Assembly (NCBI GenBank): GCA_025360395.1
Contig: JANYCH010000170.1
Location: 1 to 9,770 of the forward strand
DNA: 9,770 nucleotides
Direction: 5' to 3'
Source of the DNA: Cytophagales bacterium
GTDB lineage: Bacteria; Bacteroidota; Bacteroidia; Cytophagales; UBA9547
In this document: piece by piece, positions 1 through 6,989 of the stretch
Layout of the letters: each line of letters starts with the position of its first letter
Numbering within the stretch: the stretch's first letter is position 1
Notes under the pieces: generated by a model
The model's input: only the letters and a program-made list of their open reading frames with translations
The model's database searches: none
What the model was told of the DNA's origin: nothing
Translations under genes and position numbers: made by a program

Positions 1-28
1 ACACCTGGTTGCTCATATCTTATCGGTT

Positions 29-65
29 TTAACCCTCAAACCATAAATAGTATGCCAAGGGTTAA
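29..65. repeat. short perfect inverted repeat near the left edge
   Basis: The arms TTAACCCT (29-36) and AGGGTTAA (58-65) are perfect reverse complements separated by 21 bases. The hairpin would have an 8-bp stem and a long loop, and no T-run follows it on the plus strand, so it is not a convincing intrinsic terminator. It could be the end of an upstream gene's transcript, an operator-like site, or chance in AT-rich DNA. Seen directly; its function is unknown. Confidence 0.25.
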
Positions 66-206
66 TTTACGAATTAGGATTTACGAGGTACGATTTTACG
101 AAAATGCAATTTTGCTTTGTTTTGGTATTGTTCATTTTCAATTACCAAATTCAAAAATTCATTAATAATTCGTAAATCGTACATCATAATTTATACATCG
201 TACATC
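66..206. repeat. intergenic cluster of TTTACGA/TCGTAAA/ATCGTAC words, inverted and direct
   Basis: The left block has TTTACGA three times (66-72, 80-86, 95-101) plus GTACGAT (88-94). The right block carries the reverse complements: TCGTAAA (170-176) and ATCGTAC (176-182 and 197-203). The best long-range pairing is GTACGATTTTACGAA (88-102) with TTCGTAAATCGTAC (169-182), which match except for one extra base, with about 66 bases between them. In addition, ATCGTACATC is a 10-base direct repeat (176-185 and 197-206). The cluster ends 4 bases before the start codon of the epimerase gene. From memory, similar TTACGAAT/ATTCGTAA strings recur between genes in Bacteroidota genomes; I cannot check copy number here. 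It could be a degenerate repeat family or a structured 5' leader. Confidence 0.6.
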
Positions 207-210
207 TCAA

Positions 211-1221
211 ATGACTTTAAAATGGTCAATAGAATTACTAAGGCTTGATTTGAAATATACGTGGGCGATAGCAAGAAATGCATCAGATTTCAAAGTAAAT
301 GCCTTTGTTAAAGTAACTGACGGAAAATCTTTCGGAATAGGTGAAGCGGCTCCTAATATCAGATACCAGGAATCACCAGAAATATTCTTGGAAAAATTTA
401 ATAACCTTAACTTTTTAAATTTCAAAGGATTAGATGAATTTTGTTTATGGCTCGAGCGCCAGGATTTACCTAATTCCCTAAGATTTGGAATAGAATCTGC
501 CTACGTCCATTATTTGTCTATTTCCCGCAATGAGGATCCGTTTTCAATTCTTGGATTAAAACAACCAATCGGAAGAAACACAGCATATACAATTCCAATC
601 ATGCCAGTTGAAAAACTAGAAGGGTATATAAAAGAGTACAATCTTAAACGTTTCAGGTTTATCAAAATTAAGATTAACGGTGAAAATATGGTTTCATTTG
701 TAGCTGAAACAAGGCGCCACCTCGATAATGCTTTTATTATAGACGCTAATGAAGCCTATTCAGATCCAGACAGGTTTTTAATGGACACAGAAATTTTAAA
801 TGATCCAAATCTGGAATTTTTTGAACAGCCATTTCCTGCGGGTGCAAATGCAGAATACTTATACCTGAAGAAAAAAACCAAACATCCCATTTTTGCAGAC
901 GAGTCAATTACCAATAAAGCCGATTTCGAATTGTTAAAAGATTGTTTTCATGGAGTAAACATTAAACTAATGAAGGCTGGAGGTTTTTTGAATGGTATCA
1001 AACTCTTGCAAGGAGCCAAATCTGTTGGTTTAAAAACCATGATTGGCTGTATGGTAGAAACCGGTTTAGGAATTTCAAGTGCTTATTACCTATCATCTTT
1101 AGCTGATTATCTTGATTTGGACAGCTTTTTGTTGCTTAAAAAAGATCCGTATCCAAACATAAATGAAAAAGATGGTATTTTATCCTTATCTGGCAAAGCT
1201 AATGAGACCGAAATTTTATAA
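211..1221 (+). CDS. dipeptide epimerase, enolase superfamily (muconate lactonizing enzyme subgroup)
   Basis: A cytoplasmic, Mg-dependent enzyme that should epimerise one alpha-carbon of a dipeptide; the classical member is L-Ala-D/L-Glu epimerase of muropeptide recycling. The 336 residues match the usual family length. Visible motifs in order: catalytic KxK (IKIKI, K152 and K154); metal ligands D178 (IIDAN), E205 (FFEQPFP) and D230 (FADES); the second general-base lysine K252 in NIKLMKAGG; the GCMVETGLG strand (279-287); and DLD at 302-304, matching the DxD motif that binds the substrate's alpha-ammonium group in dipeptide epimerases. That DxD is why I prefer this over o-succinylbenzoate synthase. 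All catalytic residues are present. The ATG at 211 gives a normal family N-terminus; no strong ribosome site is visible. The PASTA gene follows after 18 bases, so co-transcription is likely. The exact dipeptide substrate is not determined; Ala-Glu should not be assumed. Confidence 0.9.
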   Translation: MTLKWSIELLRLDLKYTWAIARNASDFKVNAFVKVTDGKSFGIGEAAPNIRYQESPEIFLEKFNNLNFLNFKGLDEFCLWLERQDLPNSLRFGIESAYVHYLSISRNEDPFSILGLKQPIGRNTAYTIPIMPVEKLEGYIKEYNLKRFRFIKIKINGENMVSFVAETRRHLDNAFIIDANEAYSDPDRFLMDTEILNDPNLEFFEQPFPAGANAEYLYLKKKTKHPIFADESITNKADFELLKDCFHGVNIKLMKAGGFLNGIKLLQGAKSVGLKTMIGCMVETGLGISSAYYLSSLADYLDLDSFLLLKKDPYPNINEKDGILSLSGKANETEIL

Positions 1222-1239
1222 TTTCGCTTCTTATCCATT

Positions 1240-2064
1240 TTGCTTAGATTATTCAAACAGTTAAAAATTCTTGTTTTGGCAAATAATTATAAATACTTAC
1301 TCCTTCACATAGTTATCATTCTACTTTTAAGTATTGGGATTGTAGTCTCCTTTTTTTATCTCTACCTTCCTAATACAACGAATCATGGCGAAACTGTTGA
1401 AGTACCAGGACTAGATGGAATGAACCTAAAAGATTTAGAAACTTTTCTTGACAAAAAATCATTAAGATACCAGGTGAACGATTGTACTTATGTAAAAGGC
1501 AAAAAGCCTCTTACGATTCTTTCACAGTACCCGAAAGAGGGCACTAAAGTGAAGGAAAACAGGAGGATTTATGTAAGTGTTACCGCAATAAGCCCACCTA
1601 AGGTAAAAATGCCAAACCTGATAGATGCTTCTTTGAAAAATGCCCAATTGGTATTACAAAGTTATGACCTTATATTAGACAAGATAAAGTTTGTTCCCCA
1701 TTTTGCTAAAAACGCTGTTTTAAAACAATATTGGGAGTCCAAAGAAATAAAACCCGGAGAATACTTACCTAAAGGCTCTTTGATTAATATAGTAGTTGGA
1801 GATGGGCTCGGTTCGGCAAAAGTTTTAATACCAAACTTAGTCGGGACCAACTTTTCTGAAGCAGGTGGTATACTGGAATCCTTGCAATTGGAAATCGGCT
1901 CGGTTAGCTGGGAAGAATCTTCAAGTGAAGAAACTGGAACAATAATCAAACAAAAACCATCGTTTGCTATGGGAGACAGCATTCAGAAAGGACATATTAT
2001 AGATGTGTGGGTTGCGGGAAGCGATCCCAAAAGAAAGCCTGAACCAAACGATTCAACAGAATAA
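1240..2064 (+). CDS. membrane-anchored protein with three PASTA domains
   Basis: A 274-residue protein with a short basic N-terminus, one hydrophobic segment (about residues 19-43) and then three PASTA domains, about 53-116, 122-188 and 195-260, each opening with a V/M-P-x-L stretch (VEVPGLDGM, VKMPNLIDA, VLIPNLVGT). The tail is charged (SDPKRKPEPNDSTE). The topology should be N-in with the PASTA domains in the periplasm. PASTA domains in other bacteria bind peptidoglycan fragments or stabilise cell-wall enzymes. Here there is no kinase or transpeptidase domain, so the role is probably structural or recruiting; this is inference. The start is TTG at 1240: no in-frame ATG lies between the upstream stop and codon 61, and a later start would remove the membrane anchor. 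The stop codon touches the ATG of the next gene with no gap, so the two are translated from one message. Confidence 0.88.
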   Translation: MLRLFKQLKILVLANNYKYLLLHIVIILLLSIGIVVSFFYLYLPNTTNHGETVEVPGLDGMNLKDLETFLDKKSLRYQVNDCTYVKGKKPLTILSQYPKEGTKVKENRRIYVSVTAISPPKVKMPNLIDASLKNAQLVLQSYDLILDKIKFVPHFAKNAVLKQYWESKEIKPGEYLPKGSLINIVVGDGLGSAKVLIPNLVGTNFSEAGGILESLQLEIGSVSWEESSSEETGTIIKQKPSFAMGDSIQKGHIIDVWVAGSDPKRKPEPNDSTE

Positions 2065-4518
2065 ATGAAAAAATATAGTTTATTTTTCTTTTTGATATTA
2101 CTTGGAAAAATAGCTTTTTCTCAACCAGTCCGTGTGGCTCCACAGGAAATAACAGGAAGGGAAATTAATAATCCACTATTTGATCCCAATACTTCTAAAA
2201 AAAACTATCGTACAGAAGCGTCCAGTCTTCAGGTCCCGTTTTTTGACAATTTTAATTACGGCTCTCCCTCAGCCTTTTATAACAATTGGGATTCTTCCGG
2301 GGTAGACATAGTTAAATTAACAGATGCGCCAGCAGCTTATGGGTTAAGGTTCAATGGTTTAAAATTAAAAGGGGATACTTCAAAATATAGTAAGGACACA
2401 CTTCAAAGGGTCAAAACTGATACTGTTGTTTCAAAGCCTTTTAACTCAGCTTCAGTCTCTTCAACCCAAGCGGCTACAGTTGATTTTATTTGGCAAGGAG
2501 GAGGTTTGGGAAACAGTCAACCCGATTCTGCATTGGGAGACCTTTTGGTTTTCTCTGCAAAATCAAGTAAGGGTAGATGGATACCCATTTGGTCGGCTCC
2601 TGCTGCTAGTAATTACAATAAGACTAAATATTACAAAACGAGTATTCAATTACCCGACACATTGTTGTATGACGGCCTTACTTTTAAGTTTGAAAATATA
2701 GGTTTGCCAAGGGTAAATTCATCACCCTATTTTATAACCAATTTTGAGTTTAACATTTCTGGCACCCTCCCTTTTTGGGACGATTTTAGCAATCCTAATG
2801 CTACCAGGTCTCATTTCAAATCTAATACCGGAGTTTACATCAACAATAATTTGGCTATAAACCAACCAAGCGTAAATGTGGCATCTTTTGATGGTTTGGA
2901 TAACAATGGTAAAACTTATTACCCATCATCGGTAGTGGACATGGGCGCGGCAGATAGTCTTGTTTCCTGGCCAATAAACTTAGAAGCTTACAGCAAAGCA
3001 GATTCTTTGCGTTTTTCATTTTTTTACCAAAAAGGTGGTTATGGCGAAACGCCAGACCTTTCAGAAGGTGATTCGCTGGTGTTGTTATTTCAAACTAAAA
3101 GTGGCATCTGGAAGTCTTTCTGGCATTCAGATTTCAAACAAGCGGTAGATTCTTCCAAATTTTATCAAGTATTGCTAACCATTAAGGACTCAAGTATCTT
3201 TCATAAAAATTTCCAGTTCAAGTTCTTCAATTATGCCCGCTTGTCCGGTTCATTTGATGTTTGGAATATTGATTATATCACTTTGGATACTATTCTGAAA
3301 CCATCTGAGTTTAGAGCAATCGACAACAAAAAATTATATTTTTCTGACCTAGCAGCATCAAAATCCCCAACCCAAATTATTGGCCCCTACAGTTCAGTTC
3401 CTGCCCACCATCTGAATACTTCCAATATTACATTTGCTGATAAGTTCAATTTCACATATTCAAACTTATCAAGCGATTCACTTGGTATAACATCACATCA
3501 GAATTTTTATTTTGATAACATTTTTGTTGATTCAATTTCTATGGCGAAGCGAACCATTCTAAAAGGAACATCACCATATGAAACTTTTTTACCGCAAATA
3601 TTAACAGATAAGATCAAATTAAATATTAAAACCTTACCAGAAATAACAGCCCCTTTCACACTAAAGGTTCAAACAGCAATAAATTTGGATGCCGGACTTC
3701 CCAATTCTTCCCAATATACATTTTGGTCCAACGATACCGCATCCTCAATTTTCACTTTCGATAATTACTATGCATATGACGATGGCACTTACGAATTCGG
3801 AGAAATGCTGGAGCAGGACAAAGCTTCACAGGCCATGAGGTTTGTTACTCAGAAAGACACCTTAACCCATTATCTGGAAGACACATTAACCCATATTGAT
3901 ATCTGTATACCCTATCTTGGGTATGTTATTGACAGGAGCTTATTCTTCCTAAAAGTTTGGGCTGACGACAATGGAAAGCCAGGAAAAGAACTTTATAACA
4001 AGGCTGAATATGCAAGATATTCACCAGGTTTACAGCCATTTACACGATATACAATAAATAAAACTTTAAAAATTTCCGGTAATTTTTACATAGGATATCA
4101 GCAGATCAGTGGCTTCTCAAGATCAATTCGTATAGGTTACGATGCCAATACCCAGAACCAGGATAAATTATTCTATGACAATAACCGTGGCTATGGATGG
4201 TCTCAGGATAGAAACTTAAAAGGTACCCTGATGATAAGACCTGTTTTTGCTGACAAGGCGATCAATACGCAAAAGAGAGTAGATACAGAATTCCGGATGG
4301 AAATGCGCCCTAATCCTTGCACTGACATATTGTATTTCAATGGGGAAAATGATCTTTTTGAATGGATTGATATTTACCATACCAGCGGCAACCGCGTAAG
4401 CCAGGTGTACAATACCAATAAAGTTGATGTATCAGCTCTAATGCCAGGCATTTACATTGTCAAAGCATACAAAGACAATAAAATTTTTACTGATAAACTG
4501 TCAATACCTTCGAAATAA
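2065..4518 (+). CDS. large secreted protein with T9SS type A C-terminal sorting domain and duplicated module
   Basis: An 817-residue exported protein. Residues 1-20 form a signal peptide (MKKYSLFFFLILLGKIAFSQ) with likely cleavage next to the terminal Gln. The last 70 or so residues are a typical type A sorting domain: RPNP at 748-751, a hydrophobic strand, a G-N-R turn, then DVSALMPGIYIVKAY and a basic end, directing export through the type IX system and probably surface attachment. Between them, two similar modules lie in tandem (about 57-230 and 236-408), each opening with a PFF/PFW-D-(N/D)-F motif and carrying a GG(L/Y)G...D-S-L-x-L-x-F...W...W pattern. I see no catalytic motif and give no enzymatic function. 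The region after 410 is beta-rich with no recognised domain. It starts directly on the PASTA stop codon, and the rhodanese gene begins 1 base after its stop. Confidence 0.87.
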   Translation: MKKYSLFFFLILLGKIAFSQPVRVAPQEITGREINNPLFDPNTSKKNYRTEASSLQVPFFDNFNYGSPSAFYNNWDSSGVDIVKLTDAPAAYGLRFNGLKLKGDTSKYSKDTLQRVKTDTVVSKPFNSASVSSTQAATVDFIWQGGGLGNSQPDSALGDLLVFSAKSSKGRWIPIWSAPAASNYNKTKYYKTSIQLPDTLLYDGLTFKFENIGLPRVNSSPYFITNFEFNISGTLPFWDDFSNPNATRSHFKSNTGVYINNNLAINQPSVNVASFDGLDNNGKTYYPSSVVDMGAADSLVSWPINLEAYSKADSLRFSFFYQKGGYGETPDLSEGDSLVLLFQTKSGIWKSFWHSDFKQAVDSSKFYQVLLTIKDSSIFHKNFQFKFFNYARLSGSFDVWNIDYITLDTILKPSEFRAIDNKKLYFSDLAASKSPTQIIGPYSSVPAHHLNTSNITFADKFNFTYSNLSSDSLGITSHQNFYFDNIFVDSISMAKRTILKGTSPYETFLPQILTDKIKLNIKTLPEITAPFTLKVQTAINLDAGLPNSSQYTFWSNDTASSIFTFDNYYAYDDGTYEFGEMLEQDKASQAMRFVTQKDTLTHYLEDTLTHIDICIPYLGYVIDRSLFFLKVWADDNGKPGKELYNKAEYARYSPGLQPFTRYTINKTLKISGNFYIGYQQISGFSRSIRIGYDANTQNQDKLFYDNNRGYGWSQDRNLKGTLMIRPVFADKAINTQKRVDTEFRMEMRPNPCTDILYFNGENDLFEWIDIYHTSGNRVSQVYNTNKVDVSALMPGIYIVKAYKDNKIFTDKLSIPSK

Positions 4519-4519
4519 T

Positions 4520-4813
4520 ATGGACATTTCTGTTGAGGACCTTAAGGAAAGAATTGAAAAAGGCGAAAAATTGAACCTTATTGATGTAAGGGAACAATGG
4601 GAATTCGATGAGGTAAACATTGGTGCAAAACTTATTCCACTTCAAACCCTGCCAAACAAACTTGCAGAACTTGAACCCTTAAAAGAAGAGGAAATTATAA
4701 TTCATTGCCGTTCAGGAAAAAGAAGTGACAATGCCAAAAAGTTTCTTGAGCAAAACGGGTTCAAAAATGTAAGGAATGTTTTAGGCGGGATTGAAGCTTA
4801 TCTGGCCTTATAG
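4520..4813 (+). CDS. single-domain rhodanese-like sulfurtransferase
   Basis: A 97-residue cytoplasmic rhodanese domain with no signal peptide. It shows the family's N-terminal motif LIDVREQWEFD (20-30) and the active-site loop HCRSGKRS with catalytic Cys63, which would carry a persulfide. The 6-residue loop (C-R-S-G-K-R) is of the sulfurtransferase type rather than the longer Cdc25 phosphatase type. The domain closes with the expected NVLGGIEAY. Sulfur donor and acceptor cannot be told from sequence. The frame is open upstream to an ATG at 4457, but that would overlap the T9SS gene's coding end and add 21 residues unlike rhodanese; ATG at 4520 gives a standard N-terminus one base after the previous stop. 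It is the last gene of the forward run and meets the lipoprotein gene tail-to-tail with 4 bases between stops. Confidence 0.92.
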   Translation: MDISVEDLKERIEKGEKLNLIDVREQWEFDEVNIGAKLIPLQTLPNKLAELEPLKEEEIIIHCRSGKRSDNAKKFLEQNGFKNVRNVLGGIEAYLAL

Positions 4814-4817
4814 TCAG

Positions 4818-6035
4818 TTATAAACCAACCAATTTTGTTGCTTCTTCCTGGTTGAGTTTGAATACACAAACTCTTGGAAATCTGTTTGCTATATAAGTTT
4901 TACCCATTACAAGCAACCCTCCGTCCTGGGCAAGCTCGAAACCTCCCATATCTAAAGGAGTTTCCAAGCTAAAAGATTTACTTCCCAGGAATATCCCAGT
5001 ATTAGAATCAAACAGGTATAACCCGATCCCTTTATTTTTAGAATTGGCACCATAAACTAAAACCTGCCTGCCAGCTATTAGCATGTTTTTACAAATAACC
5101 CTGGAATTGGGTTCAATATCAGGAAATTTGATTCCTCCCAGTTCAGTATTGGCAATAGCGGTACCTGATTTTATGTCAATGGAACAATTCGGAACAAAGT
5201 AAATATTTCCGCTTCGATCATAACGTGACACGGCAAATCTATTACCTCCGAGAGGAACAATTGTTTTTATTGCCGCGTAAGAACGGTCACCACCTATCTG
5301 ATTATACCCGTCCGTTTTGCCATCTGCAGGGTTCAAGAATAAGCTTGAAAAATTAGCATCAGCAAACCCGTTAAAATAATAAGCTTCACTGCTTTTTAAT
5401 GATCCGGTAAGAAAGGATAGCGGCAATCCTTCTCTTTTTAAATGTCGGTCTATTTCAGCCGCAAAGTTTTCATTGAAATAGTACTGTTCAGACCATTTTG
5501 TACTCAAATCAGGATTTATTTTAGTTATTCCGGACCATTTATCTGAAAGGTTTACATTCAAAATTAAATATCCGCCATCCGGAGTTGCAGAACCCTGTAA
5601 AGGCAATTGGATTTCTTCAAAAAACTTGATTTCTTCTGTTTTCAGACCGTTGTCAAATACTTTGATTAAACGTGTTCCGGAAACTGCATCCATACATAAA
5701 ATATTGTAAGAGCCTTCTTTGAAAATCAAATCCGAAACCGGATTTACATATTTTTCAGGCAGATAACCATCCCAAACGAATTGCCCTTCTTTGTCAATTT
5801 TAAGTAAATAAATAGTATGGTAATTTTTAGTAATTGAAGGTGAAGACCCCATGATCAGAAAACCCTGATCTGATGTCCTTACCACATCAATAGGAACCAG
5901 ATCAGTTAAAATCGATGAAGTGTTGATATATCTCACAAACTGCTTATCAGGCTCTATTTTGTTCTCCTTATGTTTTTTGCATCCAATTACTAAACCTAAG
6001 ATAAGTAACAGATGAAAAATAAAATTGGCTCTCAT
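4818..6035 (-). CDS. predicted lipoprotein, beta-propeller-like
   Basis: 405 residues. The N-terminus has a type II signal peptide with lipobox V-I-G-C; Cys19 would be lipidated and is followed by KKHKENK. That basic stretch lacks the acidic residues of the Bacteroidota lipoprotein surface-export signal, so periplasm-facing anchoring is as likely as surface display. The body has spaced repeats in which a turn plus strand such as TSDQGFLIMG (54-63), TPDGGYLILN (151-160), PLGGNRFAVS (261-270) and AQDGGLLVMG (369-378) is usually followed by a strand and turn such as YLLKIDKEG, ITKINPDLS or CVFKLNQEE. This pattern is common in secreted beta-propeller proteins. No catalytic motif is seen and no specific function is assigned. 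It starts 2 bases after the stop of the barrel gene upstream on the same strand, so it is almost surely co-expressed with it. Confidence 0.82.
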   Translation of the reverse strand: MRANFIFHLLLILGLVIGCKKHKENKIEPDKQFVRYINTSSILTDLVPIDVVRTSDQGFLIMGSSPSITKNYHTIYLLKIDKEGQFVWDGYLPEKYVNPVSDLIFKEGSYNILCMDAVSGTRLIKVFDNGLKTEEIKFFEEIQLPLQGSATPDGGYLILNVNLSDKWSGITKINPDLSTKWSEQYYFNENFAAEIDRHLKREGLPLSFLTGSLKSSEAYYFNGFADANFSSLFLNPADGKTDGYNQIGGDRSYAAIKTIVPLGGNRFAVSRYDRSGNIYFVPNCSIDIKSGTAIANTELGGIKFPDIEPNSRVICKNMLIAGRQVLVYGANSKNKGIGLYLFDSNTGIFLGSKSFSLETPLDMGGFELAQDGGLLVMGKTYIANRFPRVCVFKLNQEEATKLVGL

Positions 6036-6037
6036 TG

Positions 6038-6904
6038 CTATTTCCTTCCGGCTTTTGATTTCTGACTGGAATGTAAATGGATCAAATTATCTACAGGCAT
6101 AAACATATTGAGGGTTATATCCATCTGGTTTAATCTTATATCGTCCGGAACCTCATAATATTTACTTAACATGTGTTTGTTAGAATACCGGGCTTTGACA
6201 TCGGTCAAATTATATTGTCCGGTTTTATAGGAAAGCTCCAACCCAATTCTAAAATATTGGATGGTGTAAGATATACCTAATCCACCTGCTAACCCCATTT
6301 GAGACTTCATCATATATTCTGAAAGGCCAAGAGTTTCTGACTTCTCGTCTTCCGGTTGAGAAAGCCCTCCTTCAGTTATTGATTCCTGATAAGTTAATTT
6401 TTTTCTTCCCCCTACAAATTTTCCATAGTATGCGCCAAGATTTATATAGGGCTCGAAATGCCCAACTGGAACTCTAAAAAGAAATAAAACCGGAAATTCT
6501 ATATATCCAATCCTTTGTATTTGAGAGGTAGAAAGTGAATATGAATCCCCATTAAGATTTCTCCAGGTCCTGAAGGTTTTATAGCCATATTTATAATTAG
6601 AATAAGCTGGCTGGAAAGTGATCAGGAAATTAGGACCAAGAGCATAACCAAATATTACCCCGATGGTTTGTCCCATATTTCTGAAAGATTTGTTGTATTT
6701 TTTATCCTCATCCGAATTGTTTTGGCCACTTAAAACAGAAAATTTTTCTAACACCTTTACCTGAGAGAAGGTTGCTCCGGTTTTAATTCCTAACCACCAT
6801 CTAAGTTTACCAATGTCTGATGCGCCTTTCAACCTGGTTTGAGAAAAAGATGTTTGAGCGAAACAAATAAATAAAAGTATAATCCGTAAAAATCTTAGAA
6901 TCAT
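6038..6904 (-). CDS. outer-membrane beta-barrel protein, PorT-like family
   Basis: 288 residues. It begins with a hydrophobic signal peptide (MILRFLRIILLFICF...) likely cleaved between Ser21 and Gln22 in SFSQ. The mature part has alternating amphipathic beta strands rich in Gly and aromatics: WWLGIKTGATFSQV (36-49), GQTIGVIFGYALG (78-90), FLITFQPAYSNYKYG (93-107), GYIEFPVLFLFRVP (133-146), EPYINLGAYYGKFVGG (151-166), GLAGGLGISYTI (204-215), FRIGLELSYKTGQYNL (218-233). This is the usual layout of the small barrels annotated as porin or PorT family in Bacteroidota. A 20-residue polar tail follows the last strand. The frame stays open to a TTG at 6949, but the ATG at 6904 places the signal peptide at the N-terminus and is preferred. 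Membership in the true T9SS PorT group is not shown; a generic barrel of unknown cargo is equally possible. It is first gene of a two-gene unit with the lipoprotein. Confidence 0.82.
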   Translation of the reverse strand: MILRFLRIILLFICFAQTSFSQTRLKGASDIGKLRWWLGIKTGATFSQVKVLEKFSVLSGQNNSDEDKKYNKSFRNMGQTIGVIFGYALGPNFLITFQPAYSNYKYGYKTFRTWRNLNGDSYSLSTSQIQRIGYIEFPVLFLFRVPVGHFEPYINLGAYYGKFVGGRKKLTYQESITEGGLSQPEDEKSETLGLSEYMMKSQMGLAGGLGISYTIQYFRIGLELSYKTGQYNLTDVKARYSNKHMLSKYYEVPDDIRLNQMDITLNMFMPVDNLIHLHSSQKSKAGRK

Positions 6905-6989
6905 TCTATTAGGATTTAAGCTACGCAAAATAAAGCTATATTCTGGCAAATGCCTTATCTTATCAGCAGATTTAGCTTTTGATTAAATT
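6905..6989. promoter_or_regulatory. divergent intergenic region, probable back-to-back promoters
   Basis: These 85 bases separate the start codons of the barrel gene (minus) and the reductase-like gene (plus), so promoters for both should lie here. On the plus strand, TAGCTTTTG (6973-6981) resembles the Bacteroidota -7 element TAnnTTTG with one extra base, but it sits only 8 bases before the start codon. On the minus strand, the reverse complement of 6926-6932 reads TATTTTG, also one base off. No well-spaced -33 element accompanies either. GGCAAATGCC (6945-6954) has 4-bp inverted arms and could be a small operator. Location is well supported; the exact elements are not. Confidence 0.35.

Noticed and set aside
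1..16. Possible minus-strand gene start: ATG at 16-14 reading M-S-N-Q-V toward the left edge.
   Set aside because: Only five codons are visible, so it cannot be told from chance, although a divergent gene here would be plausible.
1..165. Possible end of an upstream gene in one of the three plus-strand frames (stops at 30-32, 44-46 or 163-165).
   Set aside because: All three frames could be a gene tail, and the longest one reads through the repeat cluster, giving a repetitive Arg/Ile/Tyr-rich string. Too short to identify; no recognised domain.
1662..1982. Open frame of 106 codons on the minus strand inside the PASTA gene, and similar small frames at 207-425, 2426-2701, 7355-7570 and 9422-9613.
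   Set aside because: Each lies fully or almost fully inside a well-supported gene in another frame, shows no domain, and has the composition of a shadow translation.
4457..4519. N-terminal extension of the rhodanese from an upstream ATG overlapping the T9SS gene.
   Set aside because: The 21 extra residues do not look like rhodanese, come from the out-of-frame end of the sorting domain, and the ATG at 4520 fits the family start.
6905..6949. Longer barrel protein starting from TTG at 6949.
   Set aside because: It would put 15 polar residues before the signal peptide; the ATG at 6904 begins exactly at the signal sequence.
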